From Ilyomonas sp965199905 (GTDB lineage Bacteria > Bacteroidota > Bacteroidia > Chitinophagales > Chitinophagaceae), in NCBI GenBank assembly GCA_965199905.1, contig OZ241366.1:4836001-4900000 (forward strand): a stretch of DNA of 64,000 nucleotides, written 5' to 3'. Position 1 is the first letter of the stretch. Each line of letters begins with the position of its first letter. The position numbers were made by a program, and so were the translations under genes. Below the pieces are notes generated by a model, which searched no databases, was not told the origin of the DNA, and saw only the letters and a program-made list of their open reading frames with translations. This document shows, in pieces, positions 1 to 8,516 of this stretch.

Positions 1-353
1 TAAAAATCAATGCTTTCAGGCAGCGGGTTGTAGTTCAGAATCTTATCCCAGTCTTCATTGCCATCTTTATTCCAGGCAGCTTTGGCTTTCTCTTTATCAA
101 TGTATTGCACATTCTTAGCAAACGGCTGTTTCGTAATGAACTGTTGTATCTGCCCGATAGTATCTTTATTCATCGTGCGCAGGTATGCGCTAATGCGGAT
201 ATCTTCTTTAAACTGGTTGCCAACCTGCCGGAGGTTCAAAAAAATCCATCCCATTAAGCCAAGAATAAACAACACAAGTGATACACCAATGATGCTATAA
301 ATGTAGCCGCCTTTGCTGCGTTTGGATGAAGAGCTTTTGCCGATTTGCGCCAT
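1..353 (-). CDS. ftsX: Cell division protein FtsX, 5' part only
   Basis: This minus-strand frame begins at the ATG complementary to 351-353 and runs off the left edge after 117 residues, so the C-terminal part is missing. A Ser/Lys-rich cytoplasmic start (MAQIGKSSSSKRSKGG) is followed by one strongly hydrophobic segment at about residues 17-40. A soluble stretch with the FtsX-like EDIRISAYLR and YIDKEKAKAAW motifs comes next. Family knowledge: FtsX is the membrane partner of the ATPase FtsE and controls peptidoglycan hydrolases during division; its first membrane segment is followed by an extracytoplasmic domain, as seen here. It diverges from leuS. ftsE and the remaining membrane segments lie outside the window. 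Confidence 0.85.
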   Translation of the reverse strand, partial: MAQIGKSSSSKRSKGGYIYSIIGVSLVLFILGLMGWIFLNLRQVGNQFKEDIRISAYLRTMNKDTIGQIQQFITKQPFAKNVQYIDKEKAKAAWNKDGNEDWDKILNYNPLPESIDF

Positions 354-469
354 AAACTGATGATTGATTTTACCGTGATGCGGGAAACAAATTTAGGGGT
401 TTCACCTACATTTGCACCCATTGTTTAACGCAGGTTTAGCAGGTTTCGTATGTGCTGCGCGCAAAGTAG

Positions 470-590
470 TTTTGCCACGAAGACGCAAAGACACTAAGTT
501 ATCTTTTCTGTTTACATCGGTATGATAAACAAATTTAGCCGGGAGGTTTAAACAAAATCTTCTTCGTGCCTTTGTGCCTTCGCGGCAAAA
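470..590. repeat. Inverted-repeat spacer element between ftsX and leuS
   Basis: Two 25-base arms (470-494 and 566-590) are imperfect inverted copies, roughly 19 of 25 positions matching. They are built from the words GCCACGAAGACGCAAAG and TTTGTGCCTTCGCGGC. Related inverted arms occur at 28657-28746 and, more weakly, at 31225-31298. The downstream arm ends 15 bases before the leuS start, so it lies in the leuS leader. The words resemble a repeat I associate with Bacteroidota spacers; that is recollection, not a search result. Confidence 0.6.
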
Positions 591-605
591 GCAAATAAAA
601 ATAAC

Positions 606-3551
606 ATGGAATATAATTTCAGGAAAATAGAACAGAACTGGCAGAAGAAATGGGAAGAAGAAGGCATTTATAAAGTAAGCAACAACAGCCCGAAGCCAAA
701 GTATTATGTGCTGGATATGTTTCCTTACCCAAGTGGTGCGGGCTTGCATGTAGGTCATCCGTTGGGATATATTGCTTCAGATATCTATGCACGCTTCAAG
801 CGGCTGAAAGGCTTTAATGTATTGCACCCGATGGGCTACGATGCATTCGGTTTGCCGGCAGAGCAATATGCCATTGAGCATGGCGTACATCCCGCAGATT
901 CTACAAAAAAAAATATTGCTACGTTCCGTAGCCAGCTTAATAAAATTGGTTTTTGTTTCGACTGGAGCCGCCAAGTAAACACAAGCGATCCAAAGTATTA
1001 TAAATGGACGCAGTGGATATTTTTGCAGCTTTTTAAAAGCTGGTATAATAAAGAAACTGACAAAGCAGAAGCTATTGAAACGCTGATTCAAAAGTTTGAA
1101 ACAGAAGGCAACAAATCTGTCAACTCTCAACTTTCATCTGCCATCTTCTCAGCAACAGAATGGAGCGCTTTTTCTGAAAAAGAACAGCAGGATGTTATCA
1201 TGAATTACCGCCTTTGCTATTGCGGCTATGGCGAAGTGAACTGGTGCGAAGCCTTAGGAACTGTGCTGGCAAATGATGAAGTGGTAAATGGCGTAAGCGA
1301 GCGCGGCGGTTATCCCGTGGTGAAAAAGAAATTGCGCCAATGGTATTTACGCATTACTGATTACGCTGACAGATTGCTGAAAGGCTTGCAAACAGTGGAT
1401 TTCAGCGATGCCATGAAAGAAATGCAAAGCAACTGGATTGGTAAAAGCTATGGCGCTGAAATTGATTTCGATATTTTCAGTGAAAACTTTGCAACGGCTG
1501 AAGATAAAGAACATCGCAAGCTGACTGTTTACACCACACGACCTGATACCATTTTTGGTGTTGACTTTATGGTGGTGGCGCCCGAGCATGAATTGATTGA
1601 CCTCATTACAACAGATGGACAGCGCGCCGCCGTTGATGAATACATTGCGTATGTAAAAAGTCGCAGCGAGCGTGAGCGCATGGCTGAGAAAAAAATAAGC
1701 GGTGTATTTACAGGCGCGTTTGCTATAAACCGTTTTAATCATCGCCAGATTCCCATCTGGATTTCAGAATATGTGCTGGCTGGTTATGGCACGGGCGCTA
1801 TTATGGCAGTGCCTTGCGGCGATGAACGCGATTTTAAATTTGCGAAGCATTTTGATATTCCGGTTACCAATATTATCGGTGAACACTTTAATGGCGAAGA
1901 AGCCAATTCAACAAAAGAAGCATCGTTAACGAGCAGCGATTTTTTGGATGGCATGAAGATGCGTGATGCGATGAAAGTTGTGATTGATGACCTGGAAGGA
2001 TATGGCAGCGGCAAGCGAAAAGTGAATTATAAAATGCGTGATGCCGCCTTTAGCCGGCAGCGTTATTGGGGCGAGCCATTTCCAATAAAATGGATTGATG
2101 GCGTTGCCTATCCGTTGGATGAAAGTGAATTGCCGTTAGAATTACCGCACGTAGAAAAATATGGTCCCGGACCGGAAGGTGAAGGTCCGTTAGCAAATGT
2201 AAAATCGTGGACAGATCAGCATTTGGAAACGAATACAATGCCCGGCTATGCGGGTTCTTCGTGGTATTTTTTGCGTTATATGGATCCCAATAACAGCGAA
2301 ACTTTTTGCAGTAAAGAAGCGAGCGATTACTGGAACCAGGTTGATGTTTATGTCGGCGGAACGGAACATGCCGTTGGACATTTGTTATACAGCCGCATGT
2401 GGACGAAAGTGTTGTTTGATTTGGGTTATATTTCTTTTGATGAGCCGTTTAAGAGATTGGTGAACCAGGGAATGATCCAGGGAAGTTCACGGTTTGTGTA
2501 TAGGCTTGAAACATTAATTAATAATGAAGATATTAGTTTAAAGAAACAGTTTGGAGAGCTAAATATATTTGTTTCATCTACTTTTTATTATGAATTTCAA
2601 AAAAAGGAAATAAGTAGAATCGAATTAGCAGAACGAATTAATGAAGTTGTTCCAAGTTTATTAAGTATAGATGAAGTTAATGATTTCATGTTCCTGTTTT
2701 CCAAATTACATGTTGATGTCAATATTGTAGATGGAAATATTTTAGATGAAGAAGCTTTCAAAAAGTGGAGACCAGAATACTCAAATGCAAAATTTGTAAA
2801 GTATTATCCTCTTGAGGCATTAAGAGATCAAACTAAAGCAATCTTTTTATGTGACAGTGAAACCGAAAAAATGTCCAAATCAAAATTCAACACCGTTAAT
2901 CCTGACGAACTTGTAAACCGTTACGGCGCTGACACCTTCCGCATGTACGAAATGTTTTTAGGTCCGGTAGAGCAAAGCAAACCCTGGGATACAAAAGGCA
3001 TTGAAGGCGTGCATCGCTTCTTAAAAAAACTGTGGCGTTTATTTAATGATGAAGTAAAAGGCAAAGTATGGAATGAAGAAAAATCTTCTCCAGCCGAATT
3101 AAAAATCTTGCACAAAGCCATTAAGAAAATTGAAGACGATACGGAACGCTTTTCATTTAATACAGCCGTCAGCGCTTTCATGGTTTGTGTAAATGAACTG
3201 AGCGACGCCAAATGCAGCAAGCGCGAAGTATTGGAACCGCTTCTTATTTTATTAACGCCTTATGCCCCGCACATTGCAGAAGAGTTGTGGCGACAGTTGG
3301 GAAACACATCATCCATACTTGATGCAAGCTACCCGGTTTTTGAAAATGCGTACTTAATTGAATCTACCAAAGAATATCCCGTAAGCATCAATGGTAAGTT
3401 GAGAACAACTATCGTTTTACCATCAGCTATAGAGCAATCTGAAGCCGAAGCGCAGGTGCTGAACGATGAAAAAGTAAAGAAATATACGGATGGAAACAAC
3501 ATCAAAAAGTTCATTTTCGTAAAGGGTAAAATGATAAACGTTGTTATTTGA
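606..3551 (+). CDS. leuS: Leucyl-tRNA synthetase
   Basis: A 981-residue class I aminoacyl-tRNA synthetase that charges tRNA-Leu in the cytoplasm. The HIGH signature appears as HVGH at residues 48-51, and EKMSKSK lies near residue 755. The TRPDTIFGVDF motif marks the CP1 editing domain, which removes misacylated amino acids. The anticodon-binding region and C-terminal tail follow KMSKS. Family knowledge: bacterial LeuRS proteins carry a variable leucine-specific domain just before KMSKS. Here the segment between GMIQGSSRFVYR and LHVDVNIVDG is about 67 residues, where I expect about 20 in relatives. Its DNA (about 2500-2870) is visibly more A+T-rich than the flanks, which suggests a replaced or acquired segment. 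The frame is intact, so the enzyme is probably functional. The gene is convergent with the downstream histidine kinase. Confidence 0.97.
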   Translation: MEYNFRKIEQNWQKKWEEEGIYKVSNNSPKPKYYVLDMFPYPSGAGLHVGHPLGYIASDIYARFKRLKGFNVLHPMGYDAFGLPAEQYAIEHGVHPADSTKKNIATFRSQLNKIGFCFDWSRQVNTSDPKYYKWTQWIFLQLFKSWYNKETDKAEAIETLIQKFETEGNKSVNSQLSSAIFSATEWSAFSEKEQQDVIMNYRLCYCGYGEVNWCEALGTVLANDEVVNGVSERGGYPVVKKKLRQWYLRITDYADRLLKGLQTVDFSDAMKEMQSNWIGKSYGAEIDFDIFSENFATAEDKEHRKLTVYTTRPDTIFGVDFMVVAPEHELIDLITTDGQRAAVDEYIAYVKSRSERERMAEKKISGVFTGAFAINRFNHRQIPIWISEYVLAGYGTGAIMAVPCGDERDFKFAKHFDIPVTNIIGEHFNGEEANSTKEASLTSSDFLDGMKMRDAMKVVIDDLEGYGSGKRKVNYKMRDAAFSRQRYWGEPFPIKWIDGVAYPLDESELPLELPHVEKYGPGPEGEGPLANVKSWTDQHLETNTMPGYAGSSWYFLRYMDPNNSETFCSKEASDYWNQVDVYVGGTEHAVGHLLYSRMWTKVLFDLGYISFDEPFKRLVNQGMIQGSSRFVYRLETLINNEDISLKKQFGELNIFVSSTFYYEFQKKEISRIELAERINEVVPSLLSIDEVNDFMFLFSKLHVDVNIVDGNILDEEAFKKWRPEYSNAKFVKYYPLEALRDQTKAIFLCDSETEKMSKSKFNTVNPDELVNRYGADTFRMYEMFLGPVEQSKPWDTKGIEGVHRFLKKLWRLFNDEVKGKVWNEEKSSPAELKILHKAIKKIEDDTERFSFNTAVSAFMVCVNELSDAKCSKREVLEPLLILLTPYAPHIAEELWRQLGNTSSILDASYPVFENAYLIESTKEYPVSINGKLRTTIVLPSAIEQSEAEAQVLNDEKVKKYTDGNNIKKFIFVKGKMINVVI

Positions 3552-3611
3552 TTTGGTGAGCAGTTGATAGTGAGCAGTGAGTGGTGAATAGTGAGTAAGG
3601 AAAAACAAATT

Positions 3612-3652
3612 GAGTGGTGAGTAAAGAAGAAGGGTATTAATACTCACCACTC
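3612..3652. terminator. Probable bidirectional terminator hairpin
   Basis: A perfect 12-base inverted repeat (GAGTGGTGAGTA at 3612-3623, TACTCACCACTC at 3641-3652) has a 17-base loop. It lies between the convergent leuS and histidine kinase genes. The surrounding spacer repeats the same GTGAGTGGTGAATAGTGAG vocabulary several times, so it may also be a dispersed spacer element. No strong T-tract is visible on either side. Confidence 0.5.
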
Positions 3653-3656
3653 ACCA

Positions 3657-5546
3657 TTAGCTTATCACCAGCGATTCCTTCCACAAAGGCAGCGAAAACG
3701 AAAAGGTGGTTCCTTTTGTTTGGTTGTTGTGAATGGTCATAACGCCATTGTTCTTTTCAATAAAATCTTTACAAAGAGTAAGCCCAAGACCAATGCCTTT
3801 TTCGCCGGATGTGCCTTGCGTGCTTATGTTATTAGCACCTTTCAAAATGCGGTTGCGCAGTACTTCTTCAATGCCATGTCCTTCATCTGAAATGCTGATG
3901 TACATTGTGTTTTCATCCGTGCCGGCAGAGATATAAATATTAGAGCCGGCAGGCGAAAATTTAATAGCGTTTGAAATAAAATTCCGCATTACCGTTTTTA
4001 CCATCTCTTTATCTGCATATACTTTAGTCGGGGTCATTACCTGGGAAATGACGGACAAATTTTTCTTATCAATGTCTTCCGAATAAAGAGCAGACGAATC
4101 TTCAATTACTTCATTCATATCCACCTTCTGCGGATGATGAGTAACCGCTTCGTTCTGGCTCTGGCACCAAAGTACCAGATCAGTCAGCAGCGTCATGGCT
4201 TTGTGCGATGAATCGGTGATAGCTTGTATCATCTCAGCCAGCTCTTGCTCATCAAAATCACTGAGCCCTTCAGCCATCATTTTGCCAATGGCATTAATAA
4301 CAGTCAGTGGCGAGCGCAGATCGTGTCCGATCACAGACAAAATCCGGTTCTTGGAAATATTGATGTCTTCCAGCCTGCTCTGCATTTTTACCTGCTCCGT
4401 AATGTCAATTGCCCAGCCTGCCACCATGCTTTTATCTTCGTACTGCAGCGGAAACTTATTGATGAGGTATGTAATGAGATTGCCATCATTGCTCACACCT
4501 TTTTCTACTACAGTCAGGGCTTTGTTGCCTTCCAGTACCTGCCTGTTGTTAGCGCCATAATCATCAGCCATTATCTTCGGAAAAATCTCGGTAATGTTCT
4601 TGCCGATGTCTGCTTTCGTTACCTGTACCTGCGATAAATAAATCGGGTTCATGTATTGCATTACGCCGCCATCATCTGTAATCCAGGCTGGCAACGGGCA
4701 GTTTTCCATAAATTGTTCAAACAGGATTCTTGATCTGTAGAGTTGTTCTTCCGCTTCTTTTTGTTCCACTTCCAGTTGCTTTCTTCGTTTCTCATCTGTC
4801 AGGTCTTTTATAATGACAGCCACATGGCTTATCAAATCAAAACTGTTTTTCAGAGGCATGTAAGTGATGTGCAAATAAATGCGCGTTTCTTCCTCACCTC
4901 CCGAATCTGCTTCATGCGAAATGGTTTTACCCGAAAATGCTTTTTTATAGTTGGCGAGGAGACCTGGTTTCTGGTCTTCCGGTATAAAAAGTAAGGCATC
5001 ATCGCCAATCTTATATTTAGAATCATGAAACCGAAGTACATTTTTTTTAGGACTTAAAAATGTAACTTTTAATTCCTGGTTTACTATCAGGAAGCTTTCA
5101 TCCAGCGTATTCAGAAGGTAAGCAAATTTTTGCAGCGATTGTTCGGAAGTAATTTTTTGTGTAACGTCTCTTTGAATAGCGACATAACCGGTTGTAAAAC
5201 CATCTTCGTTTTTAATAGCTGTTGTAGAACTTTCGAGATAAACTTCTTCGCCCGTTTCTTTTATATGCTTCAAAAAGCCTTTCCAGATATTTTTTTTCTT
5301 AAATTCTTTCATGGCTTCATCATGCGAGCTGCCTATAATTTCTTTTCGTACCAGCAACCGATGATAATTTTTGCCGATCGCATCTTTGGCAGTAAATCCA
5401 TAAACACGCTCTGCCGATTTATTCCATTTGGTGATGATAAAATTATTGTCGGTAGCAATCAGAACATCGTCTAAGCTTTCCAGCAGTTCTTCGAGGTGAT
5501 AATTTTTTTGGAAAGGCGTTGATACCGATGATGATAATGGATACAT
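3657..5546 (-). CDS. PAS-domain sensor histidine kinase (soluble, orphan)
   Basis: A 629-residue protein with no membrane segment or signal peptide, so it probably senses an internal cue. Three PAS-like modules (about residues 15-130, 145-265 and 280-395) precede a HisKA region with the H-box SVIGHDLRSPL, phospho-acceptor His near residue 407. The HATPase_c domain shows the N box (NFISNAIKFSP), a G1-like DEGHGIE and a G2-like GEKGIGLGLTLC. Family knowledge: such kinases autophosphorylate on His and pass the phosphate to a response regulator Asp. No cognate regulator is adjacent, so the target is unknown. The ATG complementary to 5544-5546 is the natural start. Confidence 0.9.
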   Translation of the reverse strand: MYPLSSSVSTPFQKNYHLEELLESLDDVLIATDNNFIITKWNKSAERVYGFTAKDAIGKNYHRLLVRKEIIGSSHDEAMKEFKKKNIWKGFLKHIKETGEEVYLESSTTAIKNEDGFTTGYVAIQRDVTQKITSEQSLQKFAYLLNTLDESFLIVNQELKVTFLSPKKNVLRFHDSKYKIGDDALLFIPEDQKPGLLANYKKAFSGKTISHEADSGGEEETRIYLHITYMPLKNSFDLISHVAVIIKDLTDEKRRKQLEVEQKEAEEQLYRSRILFEQFMENCPLPAWITDDGGVMQYMNPIYLSQVQVTKADIGKNITEIFPKIMADDYGANNRQVLEGNKALTVVEKGVSNDGNLITYLINKFPLQYEDKSMVAGWAIDITEQVKMQSRLEDINISKNRILSVIGHDLRSPLTVINAIGKMMAEGLSDFDEQELAEMIQAITDSSHKAMTLLTDLVLWCQSQNEAVTHHPQKVDMNEVIEDSSALYSEDIDKKNLSVISQVMTPTKVYADKEMVKTVMRNFISNAIKFSPAGSNIYISAGTDENTMYISISDEGHGIEEVLRNRILKGANNISTQGTSGEKGIGLGLTLCKDFIEKNNGVMTIHNNQTKGTTFSFSLPLWKESLVIS

Positions 5547-5731
5547 AAGAATGTGTAATTGTAGTTGTAAATCGATTACAAAACAAATTCTAATTTGTTG
5601 AATCTGCGAGGGAACCAGCTTAAATTCTGATTAAGAAAGAAGTGGTAATGATGCCTTTAAGGTAATCTTATCAAGTAATTCTTTATTTGATTATTTAGAC
5701 AAATGCTTGAAACAGAAGGTAAAAAAAGGCA

Positions 5732-6799
5732 TTACTGCCGCGAAGTTATCGTGCTGTTTGTATCCGCTTTTTTTAGAAAAATAAGGTAGGTTGGAAAGTG
5801 GTCGCTGTAGCCGCCGCGATACGTATTGCCATCCCAGGTGCGCATCGGGTATCCTTTATATTTTCCCATATTTTCAACCATATATTCTTTGTTGAAAATA
5901 TGCTGCTGGTAAAAAAAGTATCCGCTCTGGTCTTTTGGCAGCCAGTTATAATTAATCATAATCTGGTCGAATAATCCCCAGGCATCCTGGTACGCCAAAG
6001 TGCCAATGCCACGCTTATACATGTTTACCCAAGGGTTATACAATTCGCCTTTGTGAACATCTGCAACGTTTCCTTTTGCTTTTAAAATTTGGGTTACACT
6101 CGGGCTGATGGGATCATCGTTCAAATCACCCATAACAATAATCTTCGCATCCGGATCAAAATGGTTGATGGAATCGATCATGTTTTTATCAACCTGTGCT
6201 GCAGCAAAGCGCCCTGGCATACTGCGCTCTTCGCCACCACGACGGCTAGGCCAGTGATTAACAAATGCGTGTACCGTATCGCCATCCAATATACCTTTTA
6301 CATAAAGCACATCGCGTGTGTAATAGGCATCTTTAGAACCGGACGGAAGTTTTACAAACAGTTTGCGGCTTTCAAGTACCCGGAAGTATTTGGGATTGTA
6401 CAAAAGTGCAACATCAATGCCGCGGGCATCGCGGGAATCGTAATGAACAATTTTATAATTGCGCTTACTTAGCAACGGATGATGAACAAGGTCATTTAAT
6501 ACTGTGTCGTTCTCAATTTCAGCACAGCCGATAATTGCCGGACCATCTGGTGTCATGTCTGTGCCTATCTGTGATAACACGGTTGCCAGGTGAGACACTT
6601 TATCCAAATATATTTTGCTGTTATAGTTTTTTGGGCCGCTCGGTAAAAACTCGTTGTCATTTACATTCGGATTGTCTACCGTATCATAGAAATTTTCCAG
6701 GTTGTAAAAAGCGGCAACAATGGTTTTGTATTGTTGCTTTTGCGCGGTGGCGCACAAAAAAAAGCTGGTTAGCAGCAGCAGCAAAATTAGTCTGGTCAT
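5732..6799 (-). CDS. Secreted endonuclease/exonuclease/phosphatase-family protein
   Basis: The chosen ATG (complement of 6797-6799) gives 355 residues beginning with the signal peptide MTRLILLLLLTSFFLCATAQ. The frame is open seven codons further, to a TTG, but that would spoil the signal peptide. Family motifs occur in order: YNLENFYDTVD, GCAEIEN (metal-binding Glu), FVNHWPSRRGG, VMGDLNDDP and GYSDHFP (catalytic Asp-His). Family knowledge: the EEP fold uses a divalent metal to hydrolyse phosphodiester or phosphate-ester bonds. The substrate here cannot be read from the sequence; extracellular nucleic acid or sugar/lipid phosphates are possible. It is followed by the histidine kinase with a 185-bp gap. 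Confidence 0.85.
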   Translation of the reverse strand: MTRLILLLLLTSFFLCATAQKQQYKTIVAAFYNLENFYDTVDNPNVNDNEFLPSGPKNYNSKIYLDKVSHLATVLSQIGTDMTPDGPAIIGCAEIENDTVLNDLVHHPLLSKRNYKIVHYDSRDARGIDVALLYNPKYFRVLESRKLFVKLPSGSKDAYYTRDVLYVKGILDGDTVHAFVNHWPSRRGGEERSMPGRFAAAQVDKNMIDSINHFDPDAKIIVMGDLNDDPISPSVTQILKAKGNVADVHKGELYNPWVNMYKRGIGTLAYQDAWGLFDQIMINYNWLPKDQSGYFFYQQHIFNKEYMVENMGKYKGYPMRTWDGNTYRGGYSDHFPTYLIFLKKADTNSTITSRQ

Positions 6800-6993
6800 A
6801 AATAATAAACAGTGTTGCAAACATAAGTCTTCGAAAGGGTAGAGGAATTAATAAATCGTTATCCCGGTCGCCTTTGTTATAATAAAAATTCTCAGTGCTT
6901 CCAGTTTTCTCCGCGCAACAAATCATTCGCAATGAGACAACCAAGGGCAAAGAAAAATATTTTAATTAATTGTAAATCAGTTTGGTATGTACT

Positions 6994-8172
6994 CTAATTA
7001 TATAAAGGATTCACCGCCATTTCCGCAATATCTTCATTTGCGTAGTTTTTGATTTCGTTGTACAATGTATCTCGTTCAACCGGTTCTCTTCCTACTTGCT
7101 TAATAAGAGCCACCAGTTGAGACGTCGTAAGCGAAGGCGTTTGTTCTTCACTGCCAGCCATCGAGTAAATTTTTGTGGTATCATCAATGGTTCCATCAAG
7201 ATCATTTACACCAAAAGACAGCGTCAACTGCGCCGTTTGCCTGCCAAGCATTGGCCAGTAAGCTTTCAGGTGCGGGAAATTATCCATGTAAAGCCGGGCT
7301 ACCGCATATAGCTTCATATCTTCAGAAACAGTCGCTTCACGCACGTTGCTCATGTCGTTGTTTTTGTTCCTGAACTTCAGCGGAATGAATGTATTAAAGC
7401 CGCCGGTTTCGTCCTGCAGGCTGCGCAGGCGTTCCATGTGGTCAACGCGGTGATATGGTTTCTCAATATGTCCGTATAGCATCGTTGCATTGCTGTGCAT
7501 GCCTAAGTTGTGCGCCGCGCGGTGAATGCGCAGCCAGCCATCGGCATCAACTTTATCAGCACAAATTTGCTCGCGTATTTCAGGATGAAAAATTTCAGCG
7601 CCACCGCCCGGCATCGAATCAAGCCCTGCTTCGTGCAGCAACTTCATACCTTCTTCCGCCGATACTTTTGCCTTGCGAAACATATAGTCCAGCTCAACTG
7701 CCGTATAACCTTTAATGTGTAAATCGGGCCGATGAGCTTTGATGTGCTGCATCAGTTCCATAAAAAATGTCAGGTTTAGCTTCGGATGCACGCCGCCTAC
7801 AATATGCACTTCTGTTACCGGTTTGCCATCGTAGCTTTTTACAATGTCAAGCATTTGCTGCGTGCTAAGTTCCCAGCCTTCCTCGCGGTGCGCATATAAG
7901 CGGCTGTAAGCGCAAAATGCGCAGGAAAACACGCACACATTAGTAGGTTCAATATGAAAATTCCGGTTGAAATATGTTTTGCTTCCATGCCTTTGCTCTC
8001 TTACCCAATTTGCCAGCGCACCGGTATATGGCAGTGATGCTTTTTCAAATAACAGAACGCCATCATCAAAAGATAATCGTTCGCTTTGAAGAATTTTATA
8101 ACCAATCTCTTTTAATTCCTTATCCTGCTCTTTATTTACCAGTCTTTCTACATTACCCGAAACTGCAACCAT
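6994..8172 (-). CDS. mqnE: Aminofutalosine synthase MqnE (radical SAM)
   Basis: A 392-residue radical SAM enzyme with the cluster ligands C80, C84 and C87 in CVFSCAFCAYSR. Downstream motifs HIVGGVHPKL, GGGAEIFHPEIR and FIPLKFRNKNN fit MqnE better than its paralogue MqnC. Known role: MqnE joins 3-[(1-carboxyvinyl)oxy]benzoate to SAM to form aminofutalosine in the futalosine route to menaquinone. This agrees with the menaquinol-using ACIII genes later in the window. No other mqn genes are adjacent. A -7-like box lies about 23 bases upstream of the start. Confidence 0.92.
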   Translation of the reverse strand: MVAVSGNVERLVNKEQDKELKEIGYKILQSERLSFDDGVLLFEKASLPYTGALANWVREQRHGSKTYFNRNFHIEPTNVCVFSCAFCAYSRLYAHREEGWELSTQQMLDIVKSYDGKPVTEVHIVGGVHPKLNLTFFMELMQHIKAHRPDLHIKGYTAVELDYMFRKAKVSAEEGMKLLHEAGLDSMPGGGAEIFHPEIREQICADKVDADGWLRIHRAAHNLGMHSNATMLYGHIEKPYHRVDHMERLRSLQDETGGFNTFIPLKFRNKNNDMSNVREATVSEDMKLYAVARLYMDNFPHLKAYWPMLGRQTAQLTLSFGVNDLDGTIDDTTKIYSMAGSEEQTPSLTTSQLVALIKQVGREPVERDTLYNEIKNYANEDIAEMAVNPLYN

Positions 8173-8516
8173 AACTCATATTCTCTTTAAGATACAAAGG
8201 TACAAGCCAATCCCCAATCGACTTACAGCAGATGCGCATCTCTGATTACCCTGAAAGAAATTTACCGTTGTTTTACATCGTTCTTAAGCAACGGGAATGT
8301 AATTATATCGTACATCATAACTGAGTATGTTAAATTAAAAAGAGTACATTGCGCTGAATACTTGTTGCTGCCTGTTTCCAGTTATATGTTCGCCTCTGCT
8401 GCTGATAAAATGGTTTTTATTTGTGCGCTATGATCGTTGTTTATTAATCGAAAAAAGAAAAGACTTTTATCAGAACGAAACGCTACATATACGTTAGCTT
8501 CTCCTTTCTTTTTTGT
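8173..8516. other. Divergent intergenic region, mqnE / outer-membrane protein
   Basis: 344 bases without a convincing gene. It should hold promoters for both flanking genes; only the mqnE -7 box (8195-8202) is clear. The last 70 bases are open in the frame of the downstream outer-membrane protein and may encode part of its signal peptide. Confidence 0.6.
8195..8202 (-). promoter_or_regulatory. Candidate -7 box of the mqnE promoter
   Basis: The minus strand reads TACCTTTG here, an exact match to the Bacteroidota -7 pattern TAnnTTTG. It is 23 bases ahead of the mqnE start, implying a short leader. A clear -33 TTTG is not visible; GATTGG lies in about the right place. Confidence 0.5.

Noticed and set aside
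402..758. A 118-residue minus-strand ORF over the leuS start
   Set aside because: It is antisense to leuS and its inverted-repeat leader, and has no family-like motif.
3657..5546. The PAS histidine kinase as PorY, partner of PorX
   Set aside because: It has no membrane segments and three PAS-like modules, and it is more than 30 kb from porX.
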